A stretch of 64,000 bases of DNA from Plasmodium coatneyi (taxonomy: Eukaryota; Apicomplexa; Aconoidasida; Haemosporida; Plasmodiidae), in assembly GCF_001680005.1 (NCBI RefSeq), contig NC_033567.1, positions 2,170,001 to 2,234,000 on the forward strand, given 5' to 3'. Numbering within the stretch: the first letter of the stretch is position 1; the number at the start of each line of letters is the position of its first letter. The position numbers and the translations under genes are program-made. The notes under the pieces were generated by a model that had not been told where the DNA came from, ran no database searches, and saw only the letters and a program-made list of their open reading frames with translations. Shown here one piece after another: positions 1 to 10,325 of this stretch.

Positions 1-1
1 T

Positions 2-2494
2 ATTTCGTGGGGTAATAACATTTCCAACGTTTTAACCAACGAGCTGGAACAACTACTAAACGATTTTACTGACGGGGATGATGAGTATTCAATTATCGTT
101 GAGGAGGAGTTTCCCACCAGCACGGAGAAACGATCATCTACAGGTGGAACCCCGAACGAGTATACCACCGAAACGAATGGCAGTAACACCGCTTTATGGA
201 ATAACCATAGTGGGGATAAAGGCAAATCGCTCCAGGAAAAAATTAAAAGTGCCGTCATCTTCGAAAGTGCGTATATTTCCCTTCTTCAAAAGGAAAGCCA
301 AGAATTTGTGCACACACTAATTAGCTGGAATTTGATGGAAAAAATTGACGACTATTTAAAGGGGGAAAAAAACAGGGGAGAGAATTTTTCCCATCATAGA
401 TGTGATTGCCCCGTTAAATTTATCGATCAAATGGCTAGCTGCATAATCACATTTTTTAGGTCCTTTTTCCAAAATGAGGAAAGCCCCCTTTTCAAAATTG
501 ACAAACCGGAATGGGGACTGAAGTACCTGTTCTACCAGTGCGTGATTAGCAACACAATATTGAAGACGTTCCTAAGGTTCGTCTATGAGGGGGACTTTAA
601 GGGCAGCGTGGTGCTGGGCCAGGCCTTGCACGATGCGTTCATGTGCAGTGGTCAGGGTGGCAATGAACATAATGATGTACACCGTGGTAGCCACTCCTAT
701 GATGACCTGCCAATTGCGCAGGGGTTAAGCAACCCAGAGGTTGACCCTCCCACATCAGGAGGCGTTTACTTTACCTCTGAGGATAGCCAGCACGATGAAG
801 ATAAGACAGATGTAAAAAGCCTTTTCAGCACGTACAGCATGATGAGCAGCGAGCAGAAGGAGAGCATCCTGTACGACATAACGAACTGCGAACAGGTCAT
901 AAGGAATCTGAATTTTAAAATAATCAATGAGTGCAGGTTGTATATACTGAGTCGATGCGCCTACTTCATCCAGCTGTACCATGTGGAAGAAAATAAGGGT
1001 GAAATAAAAAAGGCATTTTTAAATTTCATACACCATGTTCTGATGCTTTACAAGAAATGGATGCTATATGACGAGGTCAACTGCAAGCATTTGCTGGACG
1101 ACTTTCTGAACAACACTTTTGTGCGCGTGTTAGATGTGGAAAGGTTCGCACCGGGCGGGGAAAAGAAAGTAACCAGCGGCAGCCATGACGCAGATGCGGA
1201 TGTAATTACAAGTGCAGTTTCTGATGTAGCTACCGGTGCAGGTACCACTACAAGTGCGTACGAATCAAACCAGCGCAGCATACAGGAACTGCTCAAAGCA
1301 AGGGCGGACGGGCCCAGCGAGGTGAAAGGGGTCCACATGAGAAACTTCTTCCTACTAATCGAAAAGGAATTCCTCGTTGATATTTTGAAAGACATGGCCG
1401 TCAACAACTGCTGCGTGAAGTTGAAGAATAAAATTATTCTGGAGGAGGCCGACTGCGTCAGTGAGTATGTCCACATTTTTATAGAGTTGCTGAAGAAGGT
1501 GACGAGGAGAATGGATCTCTTTCATCATGCTGAGGGTGGGGGAAGCAGCACCCACGATGGAGGCTACACTCCCCGCTGTGACCGCTTCGTGGAAAAGTAC
1601 CTCCAGCAGGTTGTGAAGGAGCTACTTCTCATCGTGAAGGACGAATTTAGACACCACTGGAACAGCATAAACGATCTGATAGGCGAATGCAGCAGCACGT
1701 GTCTGCTTTACGTGTCCTTCTGCTCGATAAACAAATTCCTCGCCAATTTCCAATACAAGAAATATTTGCAAGAAACCATTTCGAGCTTCAATCAATTGGA
1801 AAAAAAAATGATGAATAATTTTCTAGACGCATTTTACCATTTCATTTCTATCAGAATATATAATTTCTTCTCAACGAATAATATTTTTCATGAGTATATC
1901 CTGAGCAATCTTTTTAAGATGAAAAAATGCCTCCCAGGTGATCTCTTCCAAAATTTGTGCGGCAGGATATTGCAGAAATTAGACTCCAAAATTTTATCTT
2001 TCCTGATGAATCAGAGCAATACATATTTACACAACGAATGTATTTTCAATACGTTCCTTAGTAACGCTTCCTTGATACTGCATCAGCTGGACGACCTTCA
2101 TATGGATGTAGAGGGTGGTGGTCGTAGTGATGACCGGGGGGGTACGTGTTGCATGCCACGTTTAGAAGAAATTATCCACCTCATGACAGATGATGTAGAT
2201 ACTTTGAAGAGAAGAATTCACCAACTTAAAAGTAACTATAATTTGTTGCTAAATGAGAAAAATAAGAATTGGCTAGTTCAGGTCACCAAAATTACCAATG
2301 CGCTTTTGCGGGACGATGATGAAGAGGATTCCAGTGATGAGCACTCACCGTTCCATGCCCATTATGCAAAGGACGATGCAAATAAGGCTTGTAAAATTTC
2401 GCTGAAAAAAATTAAAATGCTCCTTTTGAAGCGCCCGGATATCAAGCAGATCGCGGAGAAGTCCATCGTCATTCAGGAGTTCATCCAGGTGTAG
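2..2494 (+). CDS. 3' part of a large helical protein of unknown function (5' end outside the window)
   Basis: The frame is open from the second base of the window to the stop at 2492-2494, about 830 codons, so this is the C-terminal part of a longer protein. It is mostly helical and rich in Leu, Lys and Phe, with two low-complexity inserts: an acidic/His/Gly-rich one near 640-800 and a Ser/Thr/Ala one near 1170-1290. An acidic Asp/Glu/Ser patch lies near 2310-2350. No signal peptide or membrane helix is seen in the visible part. The long helical bundle with few motifs vaguely recalls vesicle-tethering subunits (exocyst, COG, RINT1/Tip20 class), but I see no diagnostic motif and do not assign it. 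Its end converges on lipoyl synthase, 489 bp apart. It is certainly coding; the function is unknown. Confidence 0.85.
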   Translation: MSWGNNISNVLTNELEQLLNDFTDGDDEYSIIVEEEFPTSTEKRSSTGGTPNEYTTETNGSNTALWNNHSGDKGKSLQEKIKSAVIFESAYISLLQKESQEFVHTLISWNLMEKIDDYLKGEKNRGENFSHHRCDCPVKFIDQMASCIITFFRSFFQNEESPLFKIDKPEWGLKYLFYQCVISNTILKTFLRFVYEGDFKGSVVLGQALHDAFMCSGQGGNEHNDVHRGSHSYDDLPIAQGLSNPEVDPPTSGGVYFTSEDSQHDEDKTDVKSLFSTYSMMSSEQKESILYDITNCEQVIRNLNFKIINECRLYILSRCAYFIQLYHVEENKGEIKKAFLNFIHHVLMLYKKWMLYDEVNCKHLLDDFLNNTFVRVLDVERFAPGGEKKVTSGSHDADADVITSAVSDVATGAGTTTSAYESNQRSIQELLKARADGPSEVKGVHMRNFFLLIEKEFLVDILKDMAVNNCCVKLKNKIILEEADCVSEYVHIFIELLKKVTRRMDLFHHAEGGGSSTHDGGYTPRCDRFVEKYLQQVVKELLLIVKDEFRHHWNSINDLIGECSSTCLLYVSFCSINKFLANFQYKKYLQETISSFNQLEKKMMNNFLDAFYHFISIRIYNFFSTNNIFHEYILSNLFKMKKCLPGDLFQNLCGRILQKLDSKILSFLMNQSNTYLHNECIFNTFLSNASLILHQLDDLHMDVEGGGRSDDRGGTCCMPRLEEIIHLMTDDVDTLKRRIHQLKSNYNLLLNEKNKNWLVQVTKITNALLRDDDEEDSSDEHSPFHAHYAKDDANKACKISLKKIKMLLLKRPDIKQIAEKSIVIQEFIQV

Positions 2495-2983
2495 CAAGAA
2501 AGCAGTCATGGGGAAAGAACCCCTAATTAGACCAGCAAAACGTGCTTACCAGTGTCAACTGTGCGATGTGCTCTCCATATGTGAGTCACCAATTAGACTG
2601 AGGCGACCCTCGAAAAGGCTGCAAGTTTGGTTGTTTTAAAAGTGGTACGTAAAAATACATGTCAAAATGGTGTGTTAAAATGGCCAAAAGGATGCCCCCC
2701 AATTGGGCGGTAACACATCACAGACGCTGCGAATTTGGCGAACAGGACGGAGCGAGACCATCAGTTTCACCCAACCAGTAGCACTCCTGTAACGTGTGCA
2801 AATAGGATGCTGATAGTTTTCTTTTTTTAAACGCCCCCCTTTTCCCCCAAGTGATTCTACGAAAAAGGGCCTAACTTGACATACTTCCAAGTTTTTTTTT
2901 TTCCGTTTGTTCCTAACCCACCCGAAAATTTGCCTAATTAGTCCCAACTTGATTTTATCCCCCTTTTTGAAACCTTCCCAACA
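2495..2983. other. Convergent 3' intergenic region
   Basis: 489 bp between two converging stop codons. It contains poly-T runs near 2820-2905 and no ORF with coding character. It probably holds both 3' UTRs and polyadenylation sites. Confidence 0.6.
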
Positions 2984-4312
2984 TCACCCCTGCGCATGCA
3001 ACTTGGCGCCCTTGCGTTGTTCGACGAGGCTTTTCATAAAATACTCCCCCGCTTTGTAGGAGGACCGAACCAGGGGCCCACTTGCTATATACTTGAACCC
3101 CATTTTCATTCCCTCCTCCTTGTAGTAATCAAACATTTGGGGAGAGACATATTCGACAACGTTAAGGTGGTTCTTCGTTGGCCGTAAATACTGGCCAAAT
3201 GTTATCACATCTATATTGTGCTGTCTTACATCTGACATAGCTTCAAGAACCTCCTCCTTAGTCTCCCCTAACCCTAACATAATGCTCGTTTTGGTATACA
3301 ACATGGGATTGATTTCTTTTGCAATTTTTAGGACCCGTAATGACTGTTCATAGTTTGCTCTCCTATCACGCACAAATTTTTGTAACCTCCGAACCGTTTC
3401 AATGTTGTGCGCATAAACCTCCATGCCACTGTTGGCAAGCTTCCGAATGGAATCCAAATTCCCTTGAAAATCAGAAACTAAACATTCGATGAGAATTTCT
3501 GGTCTAGAAAATTTTATAAGTTCAATAGTTTTTGCAAAATGGCTAGCTCCCCCATCTGGTAAGTCATCCCTATCGACCGAAGTCAAAACGACGTAATTGA
3601 TGTCCCACTCGCATATGGCCTTTGCTGTATTAAAAGGTTCATTAGCATCTGGTGGCGGAGGTTTGCTCGACGTTTTTATGGAACAAAACTTACACCCCCT
3701 TGTGCAAGTATCCCCTAACAACATGATTGTTGCTGTGCCAATATTCCAGCATTCCCCTATGTTGGGACACTGAGCTTCTTCGCAAACTGTGTGTAACTTT
3801 AGTTTCTTCAAATCTTCTTTTAGATCGTTATATTTTTTACCTGTGGGTGCAGGAACATGAAACCAGTCAGGCTTCTTCTCTGGCATTTTGTTTCCCACCT
3901 TTGGAATGAGTAGCCCGTCTTTTGGTTGCTCTTGCTCCTTTTTATCCTTTTCCAGGTTAGTAGGAGATTCTTTTCTTTCCCCCTTCATTTGATCTTCCCC
4001 CAATGATGCTTCATACGTAGCGGACCCACTACGAAGGTGGTTCTTCCTTCCGTTCGCCTGAACCCCCAAATGTGCATCTCTCATTTTGTCCAATTTCCAG
4101 AGAAAAAAGAACTTCCTACATTTTCCCCTCGTTTGGTGATTACAATTCTGCTGTGCAGTTTTTTCCAGAATGTCTCTCACGCGCAACTCCTTGGGGGGCA
4201 TATCGTACGACGCGTGTTTGGCGCTCACAACTCTTTTTCTCTGCCCACATTTCAATCTAACACAAAAAATAAAAAATGCATATATGTAAAGGGATGGCGT
4301 CAGGACGCGCAT
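2984..4312 (-). CDS. lipA: Lipoyl synthase, apicoplast-targeted
   Basis: Radical-SAM enzyme that inserts two sulfurs into protein-bound octanoate to make lipoate, needed by the apicoplast pyruvate dehydrogenase. 442 aa, single exon. Residues 1-25 form a hydrophobic signal sequence followed by a basic, Ser/Asn/Lys-rich transit region to about residue 135: the bipartite apicoplast leader. The auxiliary cluster motif CEEAQCPNIGEC (C-x4-C-x5-C) is near residues 177-188, and the radical-SAM motif CTRGCKFC (C-x3-C-x2-C) near 201-208. The C-terminal RSSYKAGE supplies the serine that ligates the auxiliary cluster. All key residues are present, so it should be active. The first ATG (4312) is kept because the signal peptide begins there. 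It converges on the upstream gene and diverges from the Usb1 side. Confidence 0.96.
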   Translation of the reverse strand: MRVLTPSLYIYAFFIFCVRLKCGQRKRVVSAKHASYDMPPKELRVRDILEKTAQQNCNHQTRGKCRKFFFLWKLDKMRDAHLGVQANGRKNHLRSGSATYEASLGEDQMKGERKESPTNLEKDKKEQEQPKDGLLIPKVGNKMPEKKPDWFHVPAPTGKKYNDLKEDLKKLKLHTVCEEAQCPNIGECWNIGTATIMLLGDTCTRGCKFCSIKTSSKPPPPDANEPFNTAKAICEWDINYVVLTSVDRDDLPDGGASHFAKTIELIKFSRPEILIECLVSDFQGNLDSIRKLANSGMEVYAHNIETVRRLQKFVRDRRANYEQSLRVLKIAKEINPMLYTKTSIMLGLGETKEEVLEAMSDVRQHNIDVITFGQYLRPTKNHLNVVEYVSPQMFDYYKEEGMKMGFKYIASGPLVRSSYKAGEYFMKSLVEQRKGAKLHAQG

Positions 4313-5037
4313 ATTTCGTGGAGGTGTGCTGGAACGGGGATTAAAAAAGTAGAAAAGGGGAACTGGTTACCTCGCAGATGTTGTAGTTGTGTAGCGGTTG
4401 TGGGGGCGAAGGTGCAAATTCTGTACTTACTCCGTGGGGTGGTGCATGGTAAAAATGGCTCACACTAGGCTAAAGGAAATTGTGGAAAAATATTTCCCTG
4501 GCTTAGATATAAAAATTTGTGTGTTCCCTCCACACCATGCAGGAAAAGAAACATAGATGTACATTTACGCAAGGCTGCGAAAAATTGGTTCTGTGTTCCA
4601 GGTGTTCCGCAATTTTGGCCTCATTTTGCACCGCGCAGTTCGATATTATCCATATAACGCACATCGACTGCACTACTTATTATCTCACCGCGCGATGTAA
4701 AACGCAACAGGATTGACCCTTACAACATTGCAGCGCTTTTCTAACCATTTTTGGTCTCCTTTGGTTTCCTGACCGCTTTGGTTGATTCCCTCACTCCCCC
4801 CATTTGTAGCAAAACAGTAGGCAAGAAAGGGAGACCACATGCTGTGAGGAGAAAAAATATATATATTTATATAAGTGAAGGGCGTGAAAAATGCTAAGCA
4901 AAGGTGATTTCAACTCATACATTTACATCCCAGGTTAGTTAACTGAAAAAAGAGTCGACTTCTGCGGTAGCAGGGGGGGAGTATATCCAAAGGATTAACC
5001 CTTCCCGTTCCGCTCGTGAGTGGGTTAACCATCCCGG
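4313..5037. promoter_or_regulatory. Divergent intergenic region between lipA and USB1, with a short coding-like patch
   Basis: 725 bp between divergent starts, so it should hold both promoters. At 4455 an ATG on + opens a 33-codon frame beginning MAHTRLKEIVEKYFPGLDI, which has strong coding character and a charged amphipathic helix. It ends at a TAG without an obvious strong donor. It may be the first exon of a small gene or an unannotated 5' exon. A run of ATATAT lies near 4858-4875. Confidence 0.35.
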
Positions 5038-6147
5038 ATGAACCTTGGCATATGCGAAAGTACACATGTGTGTCCTAAGATGCGCTCATTTGTAACTCTT
5101 TCCCCCTTTCCACTACGAACCCCAGTTAAGAACAACGATCACGTGAAGAAAAGGTCCAAGGCATGTTTTGAGCTTCTCCAAAAACTGGTAGAAAAGCAGC
5201 TCGCCATAAGCAAAGATAAGGAGAAGATAGCTAACCCACACAATCACCAGAGAGACGAATTAAACGCAGGGGAAGCATCAAAGCATGTCTTCTATCAGCT
5301 GGACGAATTAAACAAATGTAGAAAAAAAACAAAAGGGGAGAGTACCAAAGAAGAATTTAAAAACCACATACACATAACGATAGCAGATCCAGTGCAAATT
5401 AAGAAGCACATGATTACTTCGTTTGTTACAAAGATAAGGGAAGAGCTCCAAACGCAGAGTTGGTAAGTCTGACGGGTGTCTGCTTTGCGTCATCAACTTT
5501 TGGCATGATTTGTTCTGCTCCCCATTGCTTAACTATAAAGGGGTACATGTATAAATAACCCCCCTTATCGAACAACCTCCCCTTCCATTTACACACCTGT
5601 GCGGTGGAGCAAAAATTGTTACATAGAACCACCACATGAGATGCGTTTGCACATTCTATGAAGGCGTGTTCAATTCTTCCCCCTTCGCAGTTTTCACCTT
5701 TTTTTTAAAAATTCCGTGGACCTCTACCGAAGCCAAAAGCACACAAAATACTTTTGTGCATATTCTGTCACCCCCGATCAACAAGAAACGCATTTAGATA
5801 TTTTATTAAAACGAATAGAAAAAGTTTTGGAAAAATTTGGACTGACTAACCAGTATGCCAATAGGATATGTCACCTTTCCTTGGCATACACAGACATCAA
5901 TTTGGCACCCCTGCTTGAAGAAAGCCAACTGAATGTTGGGGATACCTTTTGGCCAGACATTCAGAAAATTGTGGAGGATAATAATTTAAGCTCAAGTTCA
6001 ACCCCAGAAAGTGAAGAATTTTGCATTTACGTGAATCGAATTTGTATCCGTGTTGGCAACACTGTGTATGAATCTCGTTTTAGAAGTTTGCACGACGATT
6101 TGAACATACTACAGTCTGATGAATCGGGGGATAGCAGCACGGAGTGA
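5038..6147 (+). CDS. USB1: U6 snRNA phosphodiesterase Usb1/Mpn1 (2 exons)
   Basis: 3'-5' exonuclease of the 2H phosphoesterase family that trims the U6 snRNA tail and leaves a cyclic phosphate, stabilising U6 for splicing; expected in the nucleus. Exons 5038-5462 and 5691-6147. The donor is GTAAGT at 5463 and the acceptor ...CTTCGCAG ends at 5690; the join keeps phase and gives 293 aa. The first catalytic tetrapeptide is HITI near residues 111-114 (exon 1). The second is HLSL in exon 2 (near 5870). Between them is the family's Tyr/Phe-rich strand around the join and a helix beginning ETHLDILLKRIEKVLEKF. The order and spacing match human USB1. The first motif has Thr where human has Ser. An additional 5' exon is possible: the start at 5038 is the first in-frame ATG, and a strong acceptor-like tract ends near 5126. 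Confidence 0.85.
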
Positions 6148-7824
6148 TATGTGCCGTCACGCGGTTTGAGATCCACCAGGTGTTCTTACATATGTTTTGG
6201 TTACACCGCGTGGGTCCAACCGGAGTGCCACAGGAGGTCATAAATTTGTCCTTGCCATCCACAGGTACGTGGAAGATACTACTTTTGGTGGCCAATATAT
6301 GGGGATGGAAGTAGAGAAGACGTGCCCAGCGTATCAACATTATCACACACTGGCACATTCCGTGTGAACTTTTTTTATTTTTTTTTAAATTATGATGAGG
6401 ATAATTTTTCCCTAACTTTATGAGCATATAATGGCTGTCCTTGTTGCGTCCAAGAGTTTCGCGGCAGACGCGCGTTAAAGGAAGGACAACGCGACATGGT
6501 GTCGCGTGCACTGCACATAGAATTGAAGACGACACAACAGCATACAGCTGGGTTTGTTTCGCCTTTTTCATGTTGTAAAAAAGGGGAAAGAGCAAAATGT
6601 TAGTTATTCCTCTGTGCTGCTCCCCCTCGGTGTGCAAAATAAAATTGCCACACGTTCATTGTGGAGGAGCAGATAAGTCTTATGTCTTCGGGTGAGCAGC
6701 TTGGACAAGAAAAACACGGCAAAAAAAGTTATTTTTTAGCGAACATGTGTATACAGGCAGTTGCGCATTGGTTTACCTCCACAGTTGCCTTCTTCCCACC
6801 CTCTGACAAAGTTCTTACAGAGGGTTAAGCAAAACTTCGCCCACGCTTAAGTCATTTTAATGGCCACATTGTTGATGGCCGCAGAACGCAGGTTGCAATT
6901 TTCAAGACCACTAATTTAAAAAAAAAAAAAAAACATCAAACGGACGAACAAACAAAGGAACAGACAAAACAGTTAACTCTCGTATTGATCTCTTAGAAGT
7001 GTACAACGTTTACACAGCATTACAAAGGAAGCACGATTGCGGGAAATATATATATTTTTTTTTCATCCCTTTTCCGTTTCTCCACCTGTTAATCTTTCCC
7101 CTTTATTTTCCACGTTTTCGAACAAAATGAGCTCCATGTAGTCACCGTGCTCAGTGTAAAAAAAATAAAAATGCGAATTGTTCACTTTTTTAAAAAAAGA
7201 AAAGAGCAACACAAAATTTTTGCGGTGCATGCAGTGTAGCAATTGCTATGCACGGGGGGAAGAGATACGGGCCTTCAACTTGAAAAAAAGTACATTCGCA
7301 AAATGCTCATGCTTAGGGCGAGTGCTAAGAAAGCTCGCGCACCTCCCGCAATTAACCAGCCGATCGATTTGCTCCACCTCTAAGAGTTGTCCTGGCAACG
7401 GGGGCATTTAAAAAAAAGGTACCAAGAAGGAGGTCGCAAAAAAAAAAAAAAAAAAAAAAAAAATGTGACAGTTTCCCAGTCAAAGCAGTCCGCCAGTGCC
7501 CAGTTAAAGGAACCGCATCAATTCACTGTCAAAACAGCTACTCAACTCACAGCCAAAACAACTTCGACAACTCCATCCCGCAGGGACAGCCCAACAACGC
7601 TTATCGACTTTCACCAAGGCGATCATTTCCGCGCGGGTTAATTTCACCCACGTGGAGATTGACAAGTATGTACATACCTGCGTGCATACCACTGTATGCG
7701 CACATAAATTCAGGAAAACAGTATAAAATCAGGAAAAAAAGAAGAAAAAAAAAGTCGCCAAGCTGCAAAATTGGCGAATCCCGAAATTGGCCATTCATAG
7801 CAAACACGCACAGCTGCCAAAATA
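6148..7824. other. Intergenic region upstream of the Asn-rich gene
   Basis: 1.7 kb without a gene I can support. It holds several poly-A/T runs, including A15 near 6921 and about 22 A at 7439-7463, which is typical of Plasmodium 5' flanks. Small ORFs here have Lys runs or Cys/Phe bias and look non-coding. Confidence 0.5.
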
Positions 7825-9141
7825 ATGAACGCGGAAAATGACCAAAGGGAACAAGTTTTAAATCGCAAATGCTCCAAAAGAAATTTTGAAAAATTGAAAT
7901 CATTCGACAGTGTTGAATTGTTAAGCAACCTCCCTGCAACGTCTTCGAACAAGAGGAGTAAAGTATTCCACTCAGTGGAAAAAAGTGAAGATAATTTTTT
8001 GCATGAGTCATGTCATTTTGATCTCTGTCAAAGAGGCAAAAGAAAGTTGGAAGAAAATCCCCATGAAATAGCGAAAGAAAAAAAAAAAAAAAAATTTACC
8101 GAAATTGAAAAGAGCTATTACAGCTTCGTGAGTGACAACAATGAGGGCGCCATATCGAACTGCTTAAATGAGTTTGCCTCGGAAGAGCCCAACCAAAAGA
8201 AGCAAAGCGCATACGAGTTGCACAAAAATGAGGAGGACATTACCCCCACACACACTGCCATACCGAATGATGAGTTGTCCAAAGGGAGGGAACTCAGCCA
8301 ATTGGCAATTATTCCTTTTGAAGGGGAGTACGCGAACAGCGCATTCAATTGCAAATATGAGAGGAGCAATTGCAGCAGTCATGGCAATCTCCACATCGGC
8401 AGTACCGCACGAGACAGAAATGACGTGAAAAATATTTTCCACCTCTTATCCAAAAAAGACATTTTCTACAAAAATTTAATTAAAAATAAAATCAAAAGTA
8501 ACAAACCACTAATGATCAAGTGCGACAATTTAAGTTTCTTTTTAAACAGAAATAACTGTGGGGGTAACTCCTCTCCGAATGAGTTCGTCTCGAATGTTAA
8601 AACGGCACACTTTGCTAACGATGTAATGCCATCCTCTACAATATTTGATGACACAAACGGTGAACAGAATTTACACCATATGAACGAGGAAGAAAGTGTT
8701 CCGCTTTTTTTCGGATCGCTTAATGAAGATTCCCCCACCACAAACATCAGATCGAACAACGCAGTTCCAATTTTAAGCACCCCCAATAATGCACAAGCCG
8801 ATATGGACAAACCCTTTGATTGTACCATTCCGAACATGAACGTGAACATGAGCGAGAATGCTGTGACGAATATCAGTCCATACCCCTCCAGTTATTCCCC
8901 CGATATTTTGAACCCAAATGATGGGAATTATTTCGCCTCAGAGCAGATAGCGCAAAATAATGAAGCCCGTCTATATAACCAACACGATTGCACCAATTAT
9001 TACATTCCAGAGCAGATTGATAATTTTAATACTGCCATTATGAGCAAAAATCAGAACAACTCTGAAACCATCGGCCACGTAAATTCGTTGAGTGATGTTG
9101 GAAATTATTATCAGGCCAATGATTATAATGCTTACCAGTGA
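7825..9141 (+). CDS. Conserved-type Plasmodium protein, Asn/Ser-rich, unknown function
   Basis: 438 aa, single exon, starting at an ATG in A-rich context (AAATAATGAAC). No signal peptide or membrane segment. A short Lys run lies near residues 89-97. A basic block around residues 205-235 is followed by a hydrophobic patch containing LSFFLNRNN. The C-terminal third is Asn/Tyr/Asp-rich and probably disordered. I recognise no domain. It is flanked by Usb1 upstream and a cluster of small spliced genes downstream. The long uninterrupted frame and typical composition make it a real gene; the function is open. Confidence 0.85.
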   Translation: MNAENDQREQVLNRKCSKRNFEKLKSFDSVELLSNLPATSSNKRSKVFHSVEKSEDNFLHESCHFDLCQRGKRKLEENPHEIAKEKKKKKFTEIEKSYYSFVSDNNEGAISNCLNEFASEEPNQKKQSAYELHKNEEDITPTHTAIPNDELSKGRELSQLAIIPFEGEYANSAFNCKYERSNCSSHGNLHIGSTARDRNDVKNIFHLLSKKDIFYKNLIKNKIKSNKPLMIKCDNLSFFLNRNNCGGNSSPNEFVSNVKTAHFANDVMPSSTIFDDTNGEQNLHHMNEEESVPLFFGSLNEDSPTTNIRSNNAVPILSTPNNAQADMDKPFDCTIPNMNVNMSENAVTNISPYPSSYSPDILNPNDGNYFASEQIAQNNEARLYNQHDCTNYYIPEQIDNFNTAIMSKNQNNSETIGHVNSLSDVGNYYQANDYNAYQ

Positions 9142-9478
9142 TTCCGTTGTACGACAGGTTGGAAAAATAAAAATGTAAACAATTTTCCATAATTATAAAG
9201 TGATACCTTTTTTCTTTTTTTTGTAAAAGGGAACGAGATGGAATGAGCACCGATAGGCAGCACCGTTTTAGGTACCCAACTGGGTAACAACATTTTTTTA
9301 ACAAGTAGAAGGAAATTAGCAAATAGGTTCACCCCTTCATCAGACGAACTTCATTTTATTTGAAGTCAAGCATTAATTGCGCTATTTAAATTTTTGTGAT
9401 ATCCTAAATATTTGGACACCTAACATTCTACCACCACGACCACTCGAACATTAATGCCATATGAGCAGTGTAATGAGC
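9142..9478. other. 3' flank of the Asn-rich gene
   Basis: 337 bp, AT-rich, with a T-rich run near 9206-9224. It lies between the stop of the Asn-rich gene (+) and the stop of the candidate four-exon gene (-), so it is a convergent 3' region. I see nothing else in it. Confidence 0.5.
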
Positions 9479-9905
9479 TTAGAGAGGGTCCACAAACTCA
9501 ACTATTTTGTAATCCGTGTTCACATGGATACACACAAGATGCCCTTTTGCGCACTGATAGAATGTATAATTAGCACTAGAAGGTGAATAACAGCAGGAGG
9601 TGGTAGTGGTTTTTAGGCGAACCTCTGCATCGATTCCAGCAATTTTTGTACCACATAGGACACTTCTTCGTGTCTCCACTTCGAAGAGTGTGGATTCGAA
9701 TTAACCTCAAAAGATGCAAAATCAAAGGAGTCGGCAGTATGTGCGCATAGTGTATAATTTTATATACTTGGTAGGTAATACCACCACAGTACTGTATGCG
9801 AAATGTGCACTTCACCCCAGTGGAGCTGCGACTGAAATGATTATGGCGAACTGTTTGTGCTCACCTTGATTTTGAGCAGAAGTAGTTAAATTGCGGCCAA
9901 GACAT
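9479..9905 (-). CDS. Candidate small 4-exon gene, 94 aa, function unknown
   Basis: Hand-assembled. Exons on - strand: 9905-9865, 9831-9768, 9705-9623, 9575-9479. Donors are GTGAGC, GTATAT and GTTCGC; acceptors are ATTTCAG, TTTTGAG and CTTCTAG. Phases agree throughout (2, 0, 2) and the stop is TAA. Exon 2 has a strand-like stretch with YCGG (FRIQYCGGITYQ). Exon 3 has a good amphipathic helix (HEEVSYVVQKLLESMQ). Exon 4 has Tyr/Phe/Val strands and ends IVEFVDPL. The introns are only 33, 62 and 47 nt, short for Plasmodium, which is the main doubt. The start MSWPQF is the only one that gives the needed phase. No family recognised. Confidence 0.42.
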
Positions 9906-10325
9906 CTCAGTACTTTAAGCAGAGCGCTGAAATGATATGTTGACCGTTTATCGAAAAATGGAGTTAACTTCTCATTCTTACCTTTCATTATTTGTAAGTT
10001 TGTTTTTTTATTAATTGCTTCTCCTGCGAATGCACACACGGGGTGGATTATTCGCCCATGTGTATATGTTTCCCCCATGTTTGTCCATTATTTTAGAATA
10101 ATCCGGGTGGTTGGTAAAATCCTGCCAATTTTCCCCACACCTTTTTTTTAACCCTGACAATGTGTAGGATATGTGTTCTACAGAGCACGTCCAGATACAT
10201 ACCCATTTTTGTACATTACAAATTATTAGACTTTTTTCCCTATCATAAATTATTGAAACATTTTTTAAAGAGGAAAAAAAATTTACTCAAAAGCTCCTCT
10301 TCGAAGGGGAGATGAGGGTGAAGTT

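Noticed and set aside
9680..9705. GGATTCGAATT resembling a tRNA B-box
   Set aside because: No A-box or cloverleaf pairing upstream; it lies in a candidate exon.
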